A stretch of DNA of 64,000 bases from Nocardioides alpinus (GTDB lineage: Bacteria; Actinomycetota; Actinomycetes; Propionibacteriales; Nocardioidaceae), in assembly GCF_900112035.1 (NCBI RefSeq), contig NZ_FOKC01000004.1, forward strand, positions 248,001 to 312,000, given 5' to 3'. Made by a program: the position numbers and the translations under genes. Below are positions 10,324 to 19,516 of this stretch, in pieces. Under the pieces are notes generated by a model. That model was given only the letters and a program-made list of their open reading frames with translations. It ran no database searches and was not told the origin of the DNA. How positions within the stretch are numbered: the stretch's first letter is position 1; each line of letters opens with the position of its first letter.

Positions 10324-11835
10324 CTACTCCTCGCTGCCCGGTGAGGAGCTGGCCGGTGAGGAGCCGGCCGGTGTGAACCAGTGCTGCACCGCGGGCCGGA
10401 TGTTGTGCCAGACGTGCTTGGTCTCGCGGTACTCCTCGAGCCCGGCGAGTCCCAGCTCGCGTCCGGTGCCCGACTGCTTGTAGCCGCCCCACTCCGCCTG
10501 GGGGACGTAGGGGTGGTAGTCGTTGATCCAGACCGTGCCCATCCGGAGCCGGCCCGCAACGCGCTGCGCCCGCCCGGCGTCCTGCGTCCAGACGGCGCCG
10601 GCCAGGCCGTAGATGCTGTCGTTGGCGATCGCGACCGCCTCGTCCTCGCCGCGGAACGTCTCCACCGTCAGGACCGGCCCGAACGACTCGTCCTGGGTGA
10701 CCGACATCGAGGTGGTGCAGCCGTCGAGCACGGTCGGCAGGTAGTAGAAGCCGTCGGCCAGGGTCGGGTCGTCGGGCCGGGCTCCGCCGCAGCGCAGCAC
10801 CGCGCCCTCGGCCAGCCCACGGGCGACGTACGCCTCGACCTTGTCGCGGTGGGCCCCGCTGGTCAGTGGTCCCGTCTCGGCATCGTCGTCGAAGGGCCCG
10901 CCCAGCCTGATCTGCCGGGCCCGCGCGACGAGCGCGTCGACGAAGTCGTCGTGGATGGTCTCCTCGACGAGGAGACGGGCTCCCGCGGAGCAGACCTGTC
11001 CGGAGTGCAGGAAGACGGCGGTGAGTGCGTAGTCGAGGGCGACCTCGAGGTCGGCGTCGGCGAACACGATGTTGGGGTTCTTCCCACCGAGCTCGAGGGC
11101 CACCTTCTTCACCGTGGCCGCGGCCGCTGCCGCGATCCGGCGCCCGGTCTCGAGGCCACCGGTGAACGAGACCATGTCGACGCGGGGGTCGGTCGACAGG
11201 GGCGCACCGGCGGTGGCTCCCGCGCCGAGGACGAGGTTGCCGACGCCTGCGGGCAGCCCGGCCTCCTCGAGCAGCCGCATCAGGTGGATGGCCGAGTGCG
11301 GTGTCAGCTCGCTCGGCTTGAGCACGAAGGTGTTGCCAGCGGCCAGGCAGGGCGCGACCTTCCACGACACCTGGAGCAGCGGGTAGTTCCACGGCGTGAT
11401 GAGGCCGCAGACCCCGATCGGCTCGTGGACGATGCGGCTGACGATGTCGGCGCTGCCGGTGTCGACGATCCGCCCCGACTCCTCGGCGGCGATCCGGCCG
11501 TAGTGCCGGAAGACCGACACCACGTCGGCCACGTCGTACTGCCCCTCGACGAAGCGCTTGCCGGTGTCGAGCGACTCCATCCGGGCGATGGCGTCGGTGT
11601 CGCGCTCGAGCAGGTCGGCGAGCCGGAGGAGCAGGTCGCCCCGTTCGCGGCTCGACGTGCGCGGCCACGGACCGTCGTGGAACGCGCCGTACGCCGCGGC
11701 GACGGCCGCCTCGGTGTCCGCGGATCCGGCCTCGTCCACCTCGGCGACGAGGGTGCCGTCGGCCGGACAGCGGATCTCCCGGCGCTCACCCGACAGCGCG
11801 CTCACCCACGTTCCGTCGACATGGAGATCCGGCAT
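10324..11835 (-). CDS. betB: Betaine-aldehyde dehydrogenase
   Basis: NAD(P)-dependent aldehyde dehydrogenase of 503 residues that converts betaine aldehyde to glycine betaine. It shows the Glu motif VALELGGKN near residue 247 and the catalytic cysteine in SGQVCSAGAR near residue 283. It is the first gene of the bet-opu operon. The ATG at 11835 was preferred to one at 11877 because the longer frame would read through the operator boxes, and an AGGG stretch lies upstream of 11835. Confidence 0.9.
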   Translation of the reverse strand: MPDLHVDGTWVSALSGERREIRCPADGTLVAEVDEAGSADTEAAVAAAYGAFHDGPWPRTSSRERGDLLLRLADLLERDTDAIARMESLDTGKRFVEGQYDVADVVSVFRHYGRIAAEESGRIVDTGSADIVSRIVHEPIGVCGLITPWNYPLLQVSWKVAPCLAAGNTFVLKPSELTPHSAIHLMRLLEEAGLPAGVGNLVLGAGATAGAPLSTDPRVDMVSFTGGLETGRRIAAAAAATVKKVALELGGKNPNIVFADADLEVALDYALTAVFLHSGQVCSAGARLLVEETIHDDFVDALVARARQIRLGGPFDDDAETGPLTSGAHRDKVEAYVARGLAEGAVLRCGGARPDDPTLADGFYYLPTVLDGCTTSMSVTQDESFGPVLTVETFRGEDEAVAIANDSIYGLAGAVWTQDAGRAQRVAGRLRMGTVWINDYHPYVPQAEWGGYKQSGTGRELGLAGLEEYRETKHVWHNIRPAVQHWFTPAGSSPASSSPGSEE

Positions 11836-11861
11836 GCGTGACCCACCCTCATGGTTTGGTT

Positions 11862-11897
11862 GTTGCGCATGTCGCAACCGGATGCTCCGAGCGCAAC
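11862..11897 (-). promoter_or_regulatory. Paired 17-bp operator (site C) before the bet-opu operon
   Basis: The boxes are GTTGCG-CATGT-CGCAAC (11862-11878, perfect arms) and GATGCT-CCGAG-CGCAAC (11881-11897), with a 19-bp period. On the minus strand TTGACG (11941-11936) and CATCCT (11918-11913) at 17-bp spacing could be the promoter, placing the boxes just downstream of the start of transcription. Confidence 0.8.
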
Positions 11898-11973
11898 CAG
11901 CCAGACGTTCGAAGGATGCTGCGAGTCCACCTTCTCGTCAAGGCCAAAGGTGGGGTGGTCGAGACAGTGTGAC

Positions 11974-12789
11974 CTAGCGGTGACCCCAGCCGAGGCGGTG
12001 CGAGACCTCCCGGGCGGCCCCGACCACGAGTCGCAGCACCTCGTCGAGCCGGTCCTCGGGCAACCGGAAGGACGGCCCGGACACGCTCATCGACGCCACC
12101 ACGTCACCGTGGGCGTTGCGGATCGGTGCCGCGACGGCCGTGAGCCCGATCTCGAGCTCGTCGACCGCGACGGCATAGCCCTGCTCGCGCACCCGCGCCA
12201 GCTCCTCGCGGAACTCCGCACGACCGGTGATCGTGTGCGGCGTGTAGGTCGCGAGCTTGCCGAGCGCCGCGTCGAGCGCGGCCTCGTCCAGACCACTCAG
12301 CAGGACCTTGCCGTTGCTGGTCGCGTGCAGCGGGATGTGCTGGCCGACCCAGTTGTGGGGCTGGAGCGCAGAGGTGCCGGCCACCTGGTCGAGGTAGAGC
12401 GCCGAGCTCTCCGAGAGGACCGCGATGTTCACCGTCTCGCCGGTGTCGACGGCCAGCTGGCGTGCGATCGGCCGGGCCTCCTGCACGAGGTCGAGGCGAG
12501 CCGTGGTGGCTCCGGCGAGCCTTAGGATGCCCATCCCCAGGCGGTAGCGACCGCGGTCCGAGGTCTGCTCGACGAGGCGGTGCGCCTCCAGCGTGGCGAC
12601 GAGCCGGAAGGCCGTGCTCTTGTGGACGCCGAGCTCGACGGCGAGCTCGGTGACTCCCGACTCGCCGGTGCGGGCCAGCACCTCCAGGATGCCCAGGGCG
12701 CGATCGACGGACTGGACGCCGGCCCCCATGACGGCGGAGCTCGGCGCCACCTTCTCGCCCTCGTCCTGCAGGTCGGCCACGTCCGCCAT
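11974..12789 (-). CDS. IclR-family regulator, probable repressor of the betaine island
   Basis: DNA-binding regulator of 271 residues: winged helix-turn-helix at about residues 25-85 (VTELAVELGVHKSTAFRLV) and a C-terminal IclR ligand domain ending in VAAPIRNAHGDVVASMSVSG. The ATG at 12789 lies seven bases after a TAGTAT -10 hexamer (12802-12797) with no ribosome site, so the mRNA is probably leaderless. A longer frame to 12876 would run through the operator. It diverges from purU; the boxes between them suggest autoregulation. Its binding to all five paired sites is inferred from position and palindrome type. The ligand is unknown, perhaps choline, betaine or a C1 intermediate. Confidence 0.88.
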   Translation of the reverse strand: MADVADLQDEGEKVAPSSAVMGAGVQSVDRALGILEVLARTGESGVTELAVELGVHKSTAFRLVATLEAHRLVEQTSDRGRYRLGMGILRLAGATTARLDLVQEARPIARQLAVDTGETVNIAVLSESSALYLDQVAGTSALQPHNWVGQHIPLHATSNGKVLLSGLDEAALDAALGKLATYTPHTITGRAEFREELARVREQGYAVAVDELEIGLTAVAAPIRNAHGDVVASMSVSGPSFRLPEDRLDEVLRLVVGAAREVSHRLGWGHR

Positions 12790-12813
12790 GGCCGGGATAC
12801 TAGCGCAGGCGCT

Positions 12814-12849
12814 GTTGCGTATCGCAGACTGCGTTCCGTCGAGCGCAAC
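12814..12849. promoter_or_regulatory. Paired 17-bp operator (site D) between iclR and purU
   Basis: The boxes are GTTGCG-TATCG-CAGACT (12814-12830) and GTTCCG-TCGAG-CGCAAC (12833-12849), with a 19-bp period. Each retains one perfect outer half-site. The pair covers the -35 region of the iclR promoter (-10 TAGTAT at 12802-12797) and lies 35 bp before purU, so one site can control both directions. Confidence 0.72.
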
Positions 12850-12884
12850 ACGCGGTCGCTGCCACACCACCGCCAAGGAGCACC

Positions 12885-13751
12885 ATGCCCCCGGTCCCCG
12901 ACGGAGCCGAGTACGTCCTCATCCTCTCGTGCCCCGACCGCCCCGGCATCGTCCACGCCGTGTCCGGGTTCCTCGTCGAGCAGGGCGCCAACATCGTGGA
13001 GAGCCAGCAGTTCGGCGACCGGCTCACGGAGCGGTTCTTCATGCGGATCGGCTTCGTCGCCGACGCGCCGGCCGGCGCCGACGGGATGCGCCAGGACTTC
13101 CGCGACGTGGCCGAGCGCTTCTCCATGTCGTACGAGCTGTGGGCGGCCGCAGCCCCCTACCGCACGCTCATCATGGTCTCCAAGCACCTCCACTGCCTCA
13201 ACGACCTGCTGTTCCGGGCCAGCACCGGGGCGCTCCAGATCGAGATCCCTGCCGTCGTGTCCAACCACCCCGACGCCGGCGCCCTCGTCCGGTCGTACGG
13301 CCTGGAGTTCCACCACGTCCCCGTCACGCCCGAGACCAAGCCGGACGCCGAGCAGCGACTGCTGGACCTGGTCGAGGAGACCGGGTCCCACCTGGTCGTG
13401 CTGGCCCGCTACATGCAGGTGCTCTCGGACGACCTGTGCCGGCAGCTGTCGGGACGCGCGATCAACATCCACCACTCGTTCCTGCCGAGCTTCAAGGGGG
13501 CACGGCCCTACCACCAGGCCTTCGACCGCGGCGTCAAGCTCGTGGGCGCGACCGCGCACTACGTGACCGGCGACCTCGACGAGGGGCCGATCATCGAGCA
13601 GGACGTCCTGCGCGTCGACCACGGCTACGACCAGGACCAGCTCGTCTCCGCGGGCCGCGACGTGGAGGCGCAGGTGCTCTCGCGCGCCGTGCGCTGGCAC
13701 GCACAGTCGCGGGTGCTGCTCAACGGCGACCGCACCGTCGTGTTCCGCTGA
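12885..13751 (+). CDS. purU: Formyltetrahydrofolate deformylase
   Basis: Hydrolyses 10-formyl-THF to formate and THF. The 288 residues comprise an N-terminal ACT domain (LILSCPDRPGIVHAVSGFL at residues 11-29) and a formyltransferase domain with NIHHSFLPSFKGARPYHQ near residue 195 and the catalytic-Asp segment HYVTGDLDEGPII near 227. In this context it would free THF from C1 units stripped off choline methyl groups, rather than supply formate for purine synthesis. It is the first gene of purU-fhs, 35 bp from the paired boxes. Confidence 0.95.
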   Translation: MPPVPDGAEYVLILSCPDRPGIVHAVSGFLVEQGANIVESQQFGDRLTERFFMRIGFVADAPAGADGMRQDFRDVAERFSMSYELWAAAAPYRTLIMVSKHLHCLNDLLFRASTGALQIEIPAVVSNHPDAGALVRSYGLEFHHVPVTPETKPDAEQRLLDLVEETGSHLVVLARYMQVLSDDLCRQLSGRAINIHHSFLPSFKGARPYHQAFDRGVKLVGATAHYVTGDLDEGPIIEQDVLRVDHGYDQDQLVSAGRDVEAQVLSRAVRWHAQSRVLLNGDRTVVFR

Positions 13752-13758
13752 CGTCACC

Positions 13759-13815
13759 GCCACACCCACACCCACACCCACAGGCACCATAGCCACAGCC
13801 ACCGCCACAGCCACC
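13759..13815. repeat. CA-rich low-complexity spacer between purU and fhs
   Basis: The spacer contains CACACC-type hexamer repeats at about 13761-13781 followed by CCACAGCCACCG-type repeats. It carries no gene, and a GAGGGAG ribosome site for fhs follows it. It looks like a replication-slippage tract. Confidence 0.6.
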
Positions 13816-13828
13816 CGAGGGAGCCGGA

Positions 13829-15508
13829 ATGCAGTCCGACATCGAGATCGCCAACGCCGCCGTCCTGCGCCCGATCCGGGAGGTCGCCCAGGAGACGCTC
13901 GGGATCGCCGAGGAGCACCTGGTCCCCTATGGCCACCACAAGGCTAAGGTCGACATCGGCTACCTGACATCGCTGGCGGACCGACCGCTCGGCAAGCTCG
14001 TGCTGGTCACGGCCCTGTCCCCGACCCCGCCCGGCGAGGGCAAGACGACGACCACGGTCGGGCTCACGGACGCCCTGCACGCACTCGGCCACCGCACGGT
14101 GGCCTGCCTGCGCGAGCCGTCGATGGGACCGGTCTTCGGCATGAAGGGCGGGGCCGCCGGCGGCGGCTGGAGCCAGGTCGTGCCGATGACGGACATCAAC
14201 CTGCACTTCACCGGCGACTTCGCCGCGATCGCGGCCGCCAACAACCTGCTCGCCGCCCTCATCGACAACCACGTCCACCACGGCAACGAGCTCGACATCG
14301 ACGTCCGCAGCGTGACGTGGAAGCGCGTCGTGGACACCAACGACCGCGCCCTGCGCGAGGTCGTGGTGGCCATGGGAGGTCACGCCAACGGCTTCCCCCG
14401 CGAGGACGGCTTCGACATCGTCGTGGCCTCCGAGCTGATGGCGATCTTCTGCCTGACCGAGTCGTGGGGCGACCTCAAGAAGCGCATCGGCGACATCGTC
14501 ATCGGCTACGACCGGTCGACGAAGCCGGTCACCGCGCGCGACCTCGGCGCCGACGGCGCCATGGCCGTCCTGCTCCGCGACGCACTGGCACCCAACCTGG
14601 TGCAGACCCTCGAGGGCGCACCGGCGTTCGTGCACGGCGGCCCCTTCGCCAACATCGCCCACGGCTGCAGCTCGGTGATGGCCACCCGCGCCGGACTGAG
14701 GTTGGCCGACCTCGTCGTCACCGAGGCCGGCTTCGGTGCCGACCTGGGTGCGGAGAAGTTCGTCGACATCAAGTGCCGCAAGTCCGGGCTCCGACCCGAC
14801 ATCGCCGTCGTGGTCGCCACGGTGCGAGCCCTCAAGTACCACGGGGGCGTCGCCCTTCCCGACCTCGGCACCGAGGACGTCGGCGCGGTCGAGGCGGGCA
14901 TGGTGAACCTGCGTCGCCACCTCGCCAACGTGCGCGACGTCTACGGCATCCCCTGCGTCGTGGCGGTCAACCGCTTCCCCACCGACACCGACCGCGAGGT
15001 CGACCGCGTCGTCGAGCTCGTCGCCGAGGAGGGGGTGCAGGCCTACCCGGCGACGCACTTCGCCGACGGCAGCGCCGGCGCGACGGACCTCGCCGAGGGA
15101 GTCCTGGCGACCCTGGCGGAACCCTCCGCACGCGAGTTCTCGTTCACCTACGAGGACGACGTGTCCCTGACCGCGAAGGTCGAGGCGATCGCCACCCGGC
15201 TCTACGGCGCGGGGCTGGTGACGTGGGACGCCAAGGCGCGCCGACGCCTCGAGCGCATCGAGAGGGACGGCTACGCGGGGCTCCCGGTCTGCGTGGCCAA
15301 GACCCAGTACTCCTTCTCGACGGACCCCACGTCGCTCGGCGCCCCGTCCGGGCACGAGCTGCACGTCCGCGAGGTACGCCTCTCCGCGGGCGCCGGGTTC
15401 GTGGTCGTCGTGTGCGGCGACATGATGACCATGCCGGGCCTGCCCCGTGACCCGTCCGCGGCCCGCATCGACCTCGCCGACGACGGCACGATCCTCGGGC
15501 TCAGCTGA
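13829..15508 (+). CDS. fhs: Formate-tetrahydrofolate ligase
   Basis: ATP-dependent interconversion of formate + THF with 10-formyl-THF. Full length at 559 residues, with the nucleotide motif [10 protein letters not shown] near residue 68 and family blocks such as [19 protein letters not shown] near residue 95. Run in reverse it recovers ATP from 10-formyl-THF, which fits a C1-oxidising island. Run forward it opposes purU and would form a futile loop. It follows purU after 77 bp with a GAGGGAG ribosome site and converges on mttB. Confidence 0.95.
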   Translation: MQSDIEIANAAVLRPIREVAQETLGIAEEHLVPYGHHKAKVDIGYLTSLADRPLGKLVLVTALSPTPPGEGKTTTTVGLTDALHALGHRTVACLREPSMGPVFGMKGGAAGGGWSQVVPMTDINLHFTGDFAAIAAANNLLAALIDNHVHHGNELDIDVRSVTWKRVVDTNDRALREVVVAMGGHANGFPREDGFDIVVASELMAIFCLTESWGDLKKRIGDIVIGYDRSTKPVTARDLGADGAMAVLLRDALAPNLVQTLEGAPAFVHGGPFANIAHGCSSVMATRAGLRLADLVVTEAGFGADLGAEKFVDIKCRKSGLRPDIAVVVATVRALKYHGGVALPDLGTEDVGAVEAGMVNLRRHLANVRDVYGIPCVVAVNRFPTDTDREVDRVVELVAEEGVQAYPATHFADGSAGATDLAEGVLATLAEPSAREFSFTYEDDVSLTAKVEAIATRLYGAGLVTWDAKARRRLERIERDGYAGLPVCVAKTQYSFSTDPTSLGAPSGHELHVREVRLSAGAGFVVVVCGDMMTMPGLPRDPSAARIDLADDGTILGLS

Positions 15509-15550
15509 CCCGGGGTCACCGTCGTACGCCGTCCGTCCTCCCGACGGGCC

Positions 15551-16990
15551 TCAGTCGCCGAGCTCCGTACGGCGCCGGATGACGTAGTCCTCGAGCTCCT
15601 CGCGGATCGCGTCGTCGATCGTCGGCTGCTCGTACTCGGCCAGCACCTTCTGGTAGGCCACCGTGGCACGGGCGTTGGCGTCGTTGCCACCGTTGCGCAT
15701 CCACCGCTCGTAGTTCTCCGAGGAGGACAGCAGGGGACGGTAGAAGCAGGTGCGGAAGCGCTCCATGGTGTGCGCCGCGCCGAGGAAGTGCCCTCCGTGC
15801 CCGACCTCCTGGTGTGCGTCGAAGGCCATCGAGGCCTCGTCGATCTCGAGCGGGGTGAACTCGTGGCGCAGCATCTGGAGCAGCTCGATGTCGACGATGA
15901 ACTTCTCGTAGCCGGCGACCAGGCCGCCCTCGAGCCAGCCGGCCGAGTGCATCACCCAGTTGGCACCGGCCAGGAAGGTGGGCATCAGCGTCATCAGGGC
16001 CTCGTAGCCGGCCTGCGCGTCGGCCACCTGCGAGGACGTCAGGCCGCCGCCGGTGCGGAAGGGGAGGCCGAAGTGACGGGCGATCTGTCCCGTGCAGAGC
16101 AGGCCCAGGCCCGACTCGGGGGTGCCGAAGGTCGGCGAGCCCGACTGCATGTCGATGTTGGACAGGAAGGACCCGAAGATGACCGGGGTGCCCGGTCGGA
16201 TCAGCTGGGACAGCGCGATCCCCGACAGCGCCTCCACGATCTGCTGGACCAGGGCCGCGGGGATCGTCACCGGGGACATGGCGCCCATCAGGATGAAGGG
16301 CGTGAGCACGACCGGCTGGCCGGCGGCGGAGTACTCGAACTGCGCCTCCAGCATCCGGTCGTCCCAGCGCAGGGGCGAGTTGCAGTTGATCAGCGAGATC
16401 GTCGCCGGGGTCTCCTCGATGGCCTCGCGGGAGCCGAACAGGATCGCCGACATCGCGATGGTGTCCGCAGCGTTGACCCCCGAGACCACGTTGCCCATGT
16501 AGACCTTGTCGGTCAGGGTCTGGAGCGCGTAGGTCATGTCGAGGTGGCGGCTGTCGAGCGGGGTGTCGTTGGGCTCGCAGATGATGCCGCCCGCCGAGTC
16601 GAGCACCGCGAACGACTGCGCCAGCTTGGAGAAGTTGCGGAAGTCGTCCATCGTCGCGTCCCGGCGTACGTCACCCTGCCGCACGAACGGCGGACCGTAG
16701 ACCGCGCCGAACGCCATCGCGTCGCCGCCGATGTGGATGTTGTGCTCGGGGTTGCGCGCCTGCACGTCGAACTCTCTCGGCGCCTTGGCCACCTGCTCGA
16801 GCACGAAGTCGGGGTCGAGGAAGACGGTGTTGCCCTCCACCCGCTGGCCGGCCTTGCGGAACAGCTCGAGGGCGCGCTCGTCCATGAACTCGACGCCGAT
16901 CTCGGTCATCAGCCGTCGCCAGCCCTTGTCCAGCATGGCCATGGCGTCCTCGGACAGCACCTCGTAGCGCGGCATCGTGTTGCGGAACAC
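15551..16990 (-). CDS. MttB-family corrinoid methyltransferase without pyrrolysine, probable quaternary-amine (glycine betaine-type) demethylase
   Basis: TIM-barrel methyltransferase of 479 residues predicted to move a methyl group from a quaternary amine to the Co(I) corrinoid protein encoded at 17967. It shows the MttB C-terminal signature GGHFLGAAHTMERF near residue 400, followed by FYRPLLSSSENYERW. The frame contains no amber codon, so it belongs to the non-pyrrolysine branch, whose characterised members demethylate glycine betaine (MtgB), proline betaine or carnitine. The GTG at 16990 was chosen because AGGAGG lies four bases upstream; the next ATG at 16975 is too far from it. Betaine as substrate follows from the neighbouring bet-opu genes and is inference. 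Confidence 0.88.
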   Translation of the reverse strand: MFRNTMPRYEVLSEDAMAMLDKGWRRLMTEIGVEFMDERALELFRKAGQRVEGNTVFLDPDFVLEQVAKAPREFDVQARNPEHNIHIGGDAMAFGAVYGPPFVRQGDVRRDATMDDFRNFSKLAQSFAVLDSAGGIICEPNDTPLDSRHLDMTYALQTLTDKVYMGNVVSGVNAADTIAMSAILFGSREAIEETPATISLINCNSPLRWDDRMLEAQFEYSAAGQPVVLTPFILMGAMSPVTIPAALVQQIVEALSGIALSQLIRPGTPVIFGSFLSNIDMQSGSPTFGTPESGLGLLCTGQIARHFGLPFRTGGGLTSSQVADAQAGYEALMTLMPTFLAGANWVMHSAGWLEGGLVAGYEKFIVDIELLQMLRHEFTPLEIDEASMAFDAHQEVGHGGHFLGAAHTMERFRTCFYRPLLSSSENYERWMRNGGNDANARATVAYQKVLAEYEQPTIDDAIREELEDYVIRRRTELGD

Positions 16991-17056
16991 GGGTCCTCCT
17001 GGGTCGTGACGGGGTCGGGCCGGGTCTGGCTGGGCGGCATCCGCGCGCCGGAGGCC

Positions 17057-17086
17057 TTGACCTCGGCTCACGACGGCTTCTAGCCT
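17057..17086 (+). promoter_or_regulatory. Sigma-70-like promoter of the second iclR / corrinoid operon
   Basis: TTGACC (17057-17062) and TAGCCT (17081-17086) at 18-bp spacing predict transcription from about 17093, inside the palindrome at 17091-17112. A repressor bound there would block initiation. Confidence 0.5.
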
Positions 17087-17090
17087 CATG

Positions 17091-17112
17091 ATGTGGAACC
17101 ACGGTTCCACAT
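17091..17112. promoter_or_regulatory. 22-bp palindrome between mttB and the second iclR gene
   Basis: ATGTGGAACC-AC-GGTTCCACAT is a perfect inverted repeat with 10-bp arms, of the TGGAACC/GGTTCCA type seen in many IclR operators. It is unlike the paired boxes elsewhere in the island. Two more GGAAC half-sites follow at 17116-17120 and 17126-17130. It is probably bound by the IclR protein encoded 46 bp downstream and would control both mttB and the corrinoid operon. Confidence 0.75.
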
Positions 17113-17157
17113 GATGGAACATTCGGGAACCCCTCCGGCACAAGCGAAGGAGCCGTC

Positions 17158-17966
17158 GTGAGCGACGCCGCCACCGGCACGCGTGCGCTGGACCGCGCCA
17201 CGGACCTGGTCGCCACCGTCGTCCACGCCGACGAGCCGATGTCCTTCGCCGACCTCCAGGACGCGAGCGGCCTCGCCAAGTCCACGACGTCGCGCATGCT
17301 CACCGCGCTCGAGCGCTCCGGACTGCTGGAGCGCGACCCCGCCGGGTCCTACGTCGCCGGCCGGCTCTTCTGGCTCTACGCCGCCCGGCACGACCCGTGG
17401 CAGGAGCTCGTACGGCTCGCGCGGCCCGTCATGCAGCGCATCGGAGACGAGACCGGCGAGACGGTCCACCTCAGCGTCACCCGGGGTGACCGCGTCGTGC
17501 AGGTCGCCCAGGTCGACTCCACCTACCTGCTCGGCACCCGGGACTGGACCGACGTCGACGTGCCCGTGCACTGCTCGGCACTCGGGAAGGTCTTCCTCGC
17601 CTGGGACGCGCTCGACCTCCGCGACGTCGAGCTCGAACGCCCCACCACCGCCACCCTCGCCGACCGCTCCGCCCTGCGCCACGACGGCCGGCTGACCCGG
17701 GAGCGGGGCTGGGCGCAGACGGCCGACGAGCTCGAGATCGGCCTCAGCGGCGTCGCCGTACCCGTGTTCGGCGCCCGACGCGACGTGGTCGCCGCACTCG
17801 GGATCTCCGGGCCCACCGCACGGATGCAGGGCCGCCTCGACGAGCTCGGCCACCACCTGCTCGGCCAGGCCGCCTCCCTGTCCGCGCTGCTGGGGGCACC
17901 CGCCCACCGCCACGCTGCCGAAGCCCACCCTGTCCACCGATCCACCCGCACCGAGGAAGTGGTCGC

Positions 17967-17970
<4 letters not shown>
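17158..17970 (+). CDS. IclR-family regulator of the corrinoid methyl-transfer operon
   Basis: IclR regulator of 270 residues: N-terminal winged helix (FADLQDASGLAKSTTSRML at about residues 36-54) and a C-terminal effector domain. The GTG at 17158 has AAGGAG upstream. Its stop overlaps the corrinoid protein start by four bases (ATGA), so the regulator heads the operon it probably controls. It diverges from mttB across the 22-bp palindrome. It differs clearly from the first IclR protein of the island, implying a separate inducer for the demethylation step. Confidence 0.88.
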
Positions 17971-18631
<661 letters not shown>

Positions 18632-18632
<1 letters not shown>

Positions 18633-19516
18633 TGGCGGCCGAGCCCCTCCGGACCGTGCTCCGCTCGGCGACCCGCGAGCACGTCATCGGCCACGAGAAC
18701 CGCTTCACCCTCATCGGGGAGCGGATCAACCCCACCGGCCGGCGCATCTTCCAGGAGCAGCTGCGCGCGGGCGACTTCTCCGCCATCGAACGCGACGTCA
18801 AGGCCCAGGTCGAGGGCGGCGCCGACGTCCTCGACATCAACATGGGCGTCCCCCTGACCGACGAGCCCGAGCTGCTGGCCAAGGCCGTGCAGATGGTCCA
18901 GGAGCTGTGCGACCTCCCGATCTGCATCGACTCCTCGGTCGTCGAGGCGCTGGAGGCGGGCCTCTCGGTCTACCAGGGCCGTGCGCTGGTCAACTCGATC
19001 ACCGCCGAGGACGACCGCATGGCGGCGATCCTCCCGCTGGTCAAGAAGTACGACGCCGCGATCATCGCGCTCCCCAACGACCACGACGAGATCCCGATGG
19101 AGGCCGACAAGCGCGTCGACCTCACCGCCAAGATCATCCGCGTCGCGACCGAGGAGTACGGCATCGCCCAGGCCGACATCGTCATCGACCCGTTGGCCAT
19201 GCCCATCGGCGCCGACGCGGGCACCACCCTGGTGACCTTCGAGGTGATGCGCCGCATCCGCGACGAGTTCGGGGTCAACATGACCTGTGGCGCCTCCAAC
19301 GTCTCGTTCGGCATGCCCGGACGGCACACGCTCAACGGCACCTGGCTGCCGATGGCCATGACCTCCGGACTGACGAGCGCGATCATGGACGCCCGGACGC
19401 CGCAGGTCGTCGAGGCGGTCAAGGCCGCCGACCTGTTCCTGGGCCACGACGACTGGGGCTCGGCCTGGATCGCGGCCCACCGCGCCCGGCAGGCGGCGGC
19501 GGCGGCCGAGGCGTGA
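18632..19516 (+). CDS. mtgA: Methyltetrahydrofolate:corrinoid methyltransferase
   Basis: Pterin-binding TIM barrel of 294 residues, MtgA/AcsE/MtrH-like, with LIGERINPTGRR near residue 28 and the pterin-site acidic residues in ADVLDINMG near residue 64. It would transfer methyl between the corrinoid protein and THF; in a catabolic setting the direction is methyl-corrinoid to methyl-THF. It begins in the TGATG overlap with mtgC and overlaps the activator gene by four bases (GTGA). Confidence 0.88.

Noticed and set aside
13759..13815. CACACC/CCACAG repeats as a coding extension or regulatory array
   Set aside because: Simple low-complexity sequence between purU and fhs with no start codon and no palindrome.
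15551..16990. Possible pyrrolysine (amber) codon in the MttB-family gene
   Set aside because: The frame is uninterrupted over the full expected length, and no pyl genes are visible, so it is the non-pyrrolysine type.
17091..17112. Membership of the mttB/second-iclR promoter in the paired-box regulon
   Set aside because: The GTTGCG-N5-CGCAAC pattern and 19-bp pairing are absent; the palindrome there has a different core (TGGAACC).
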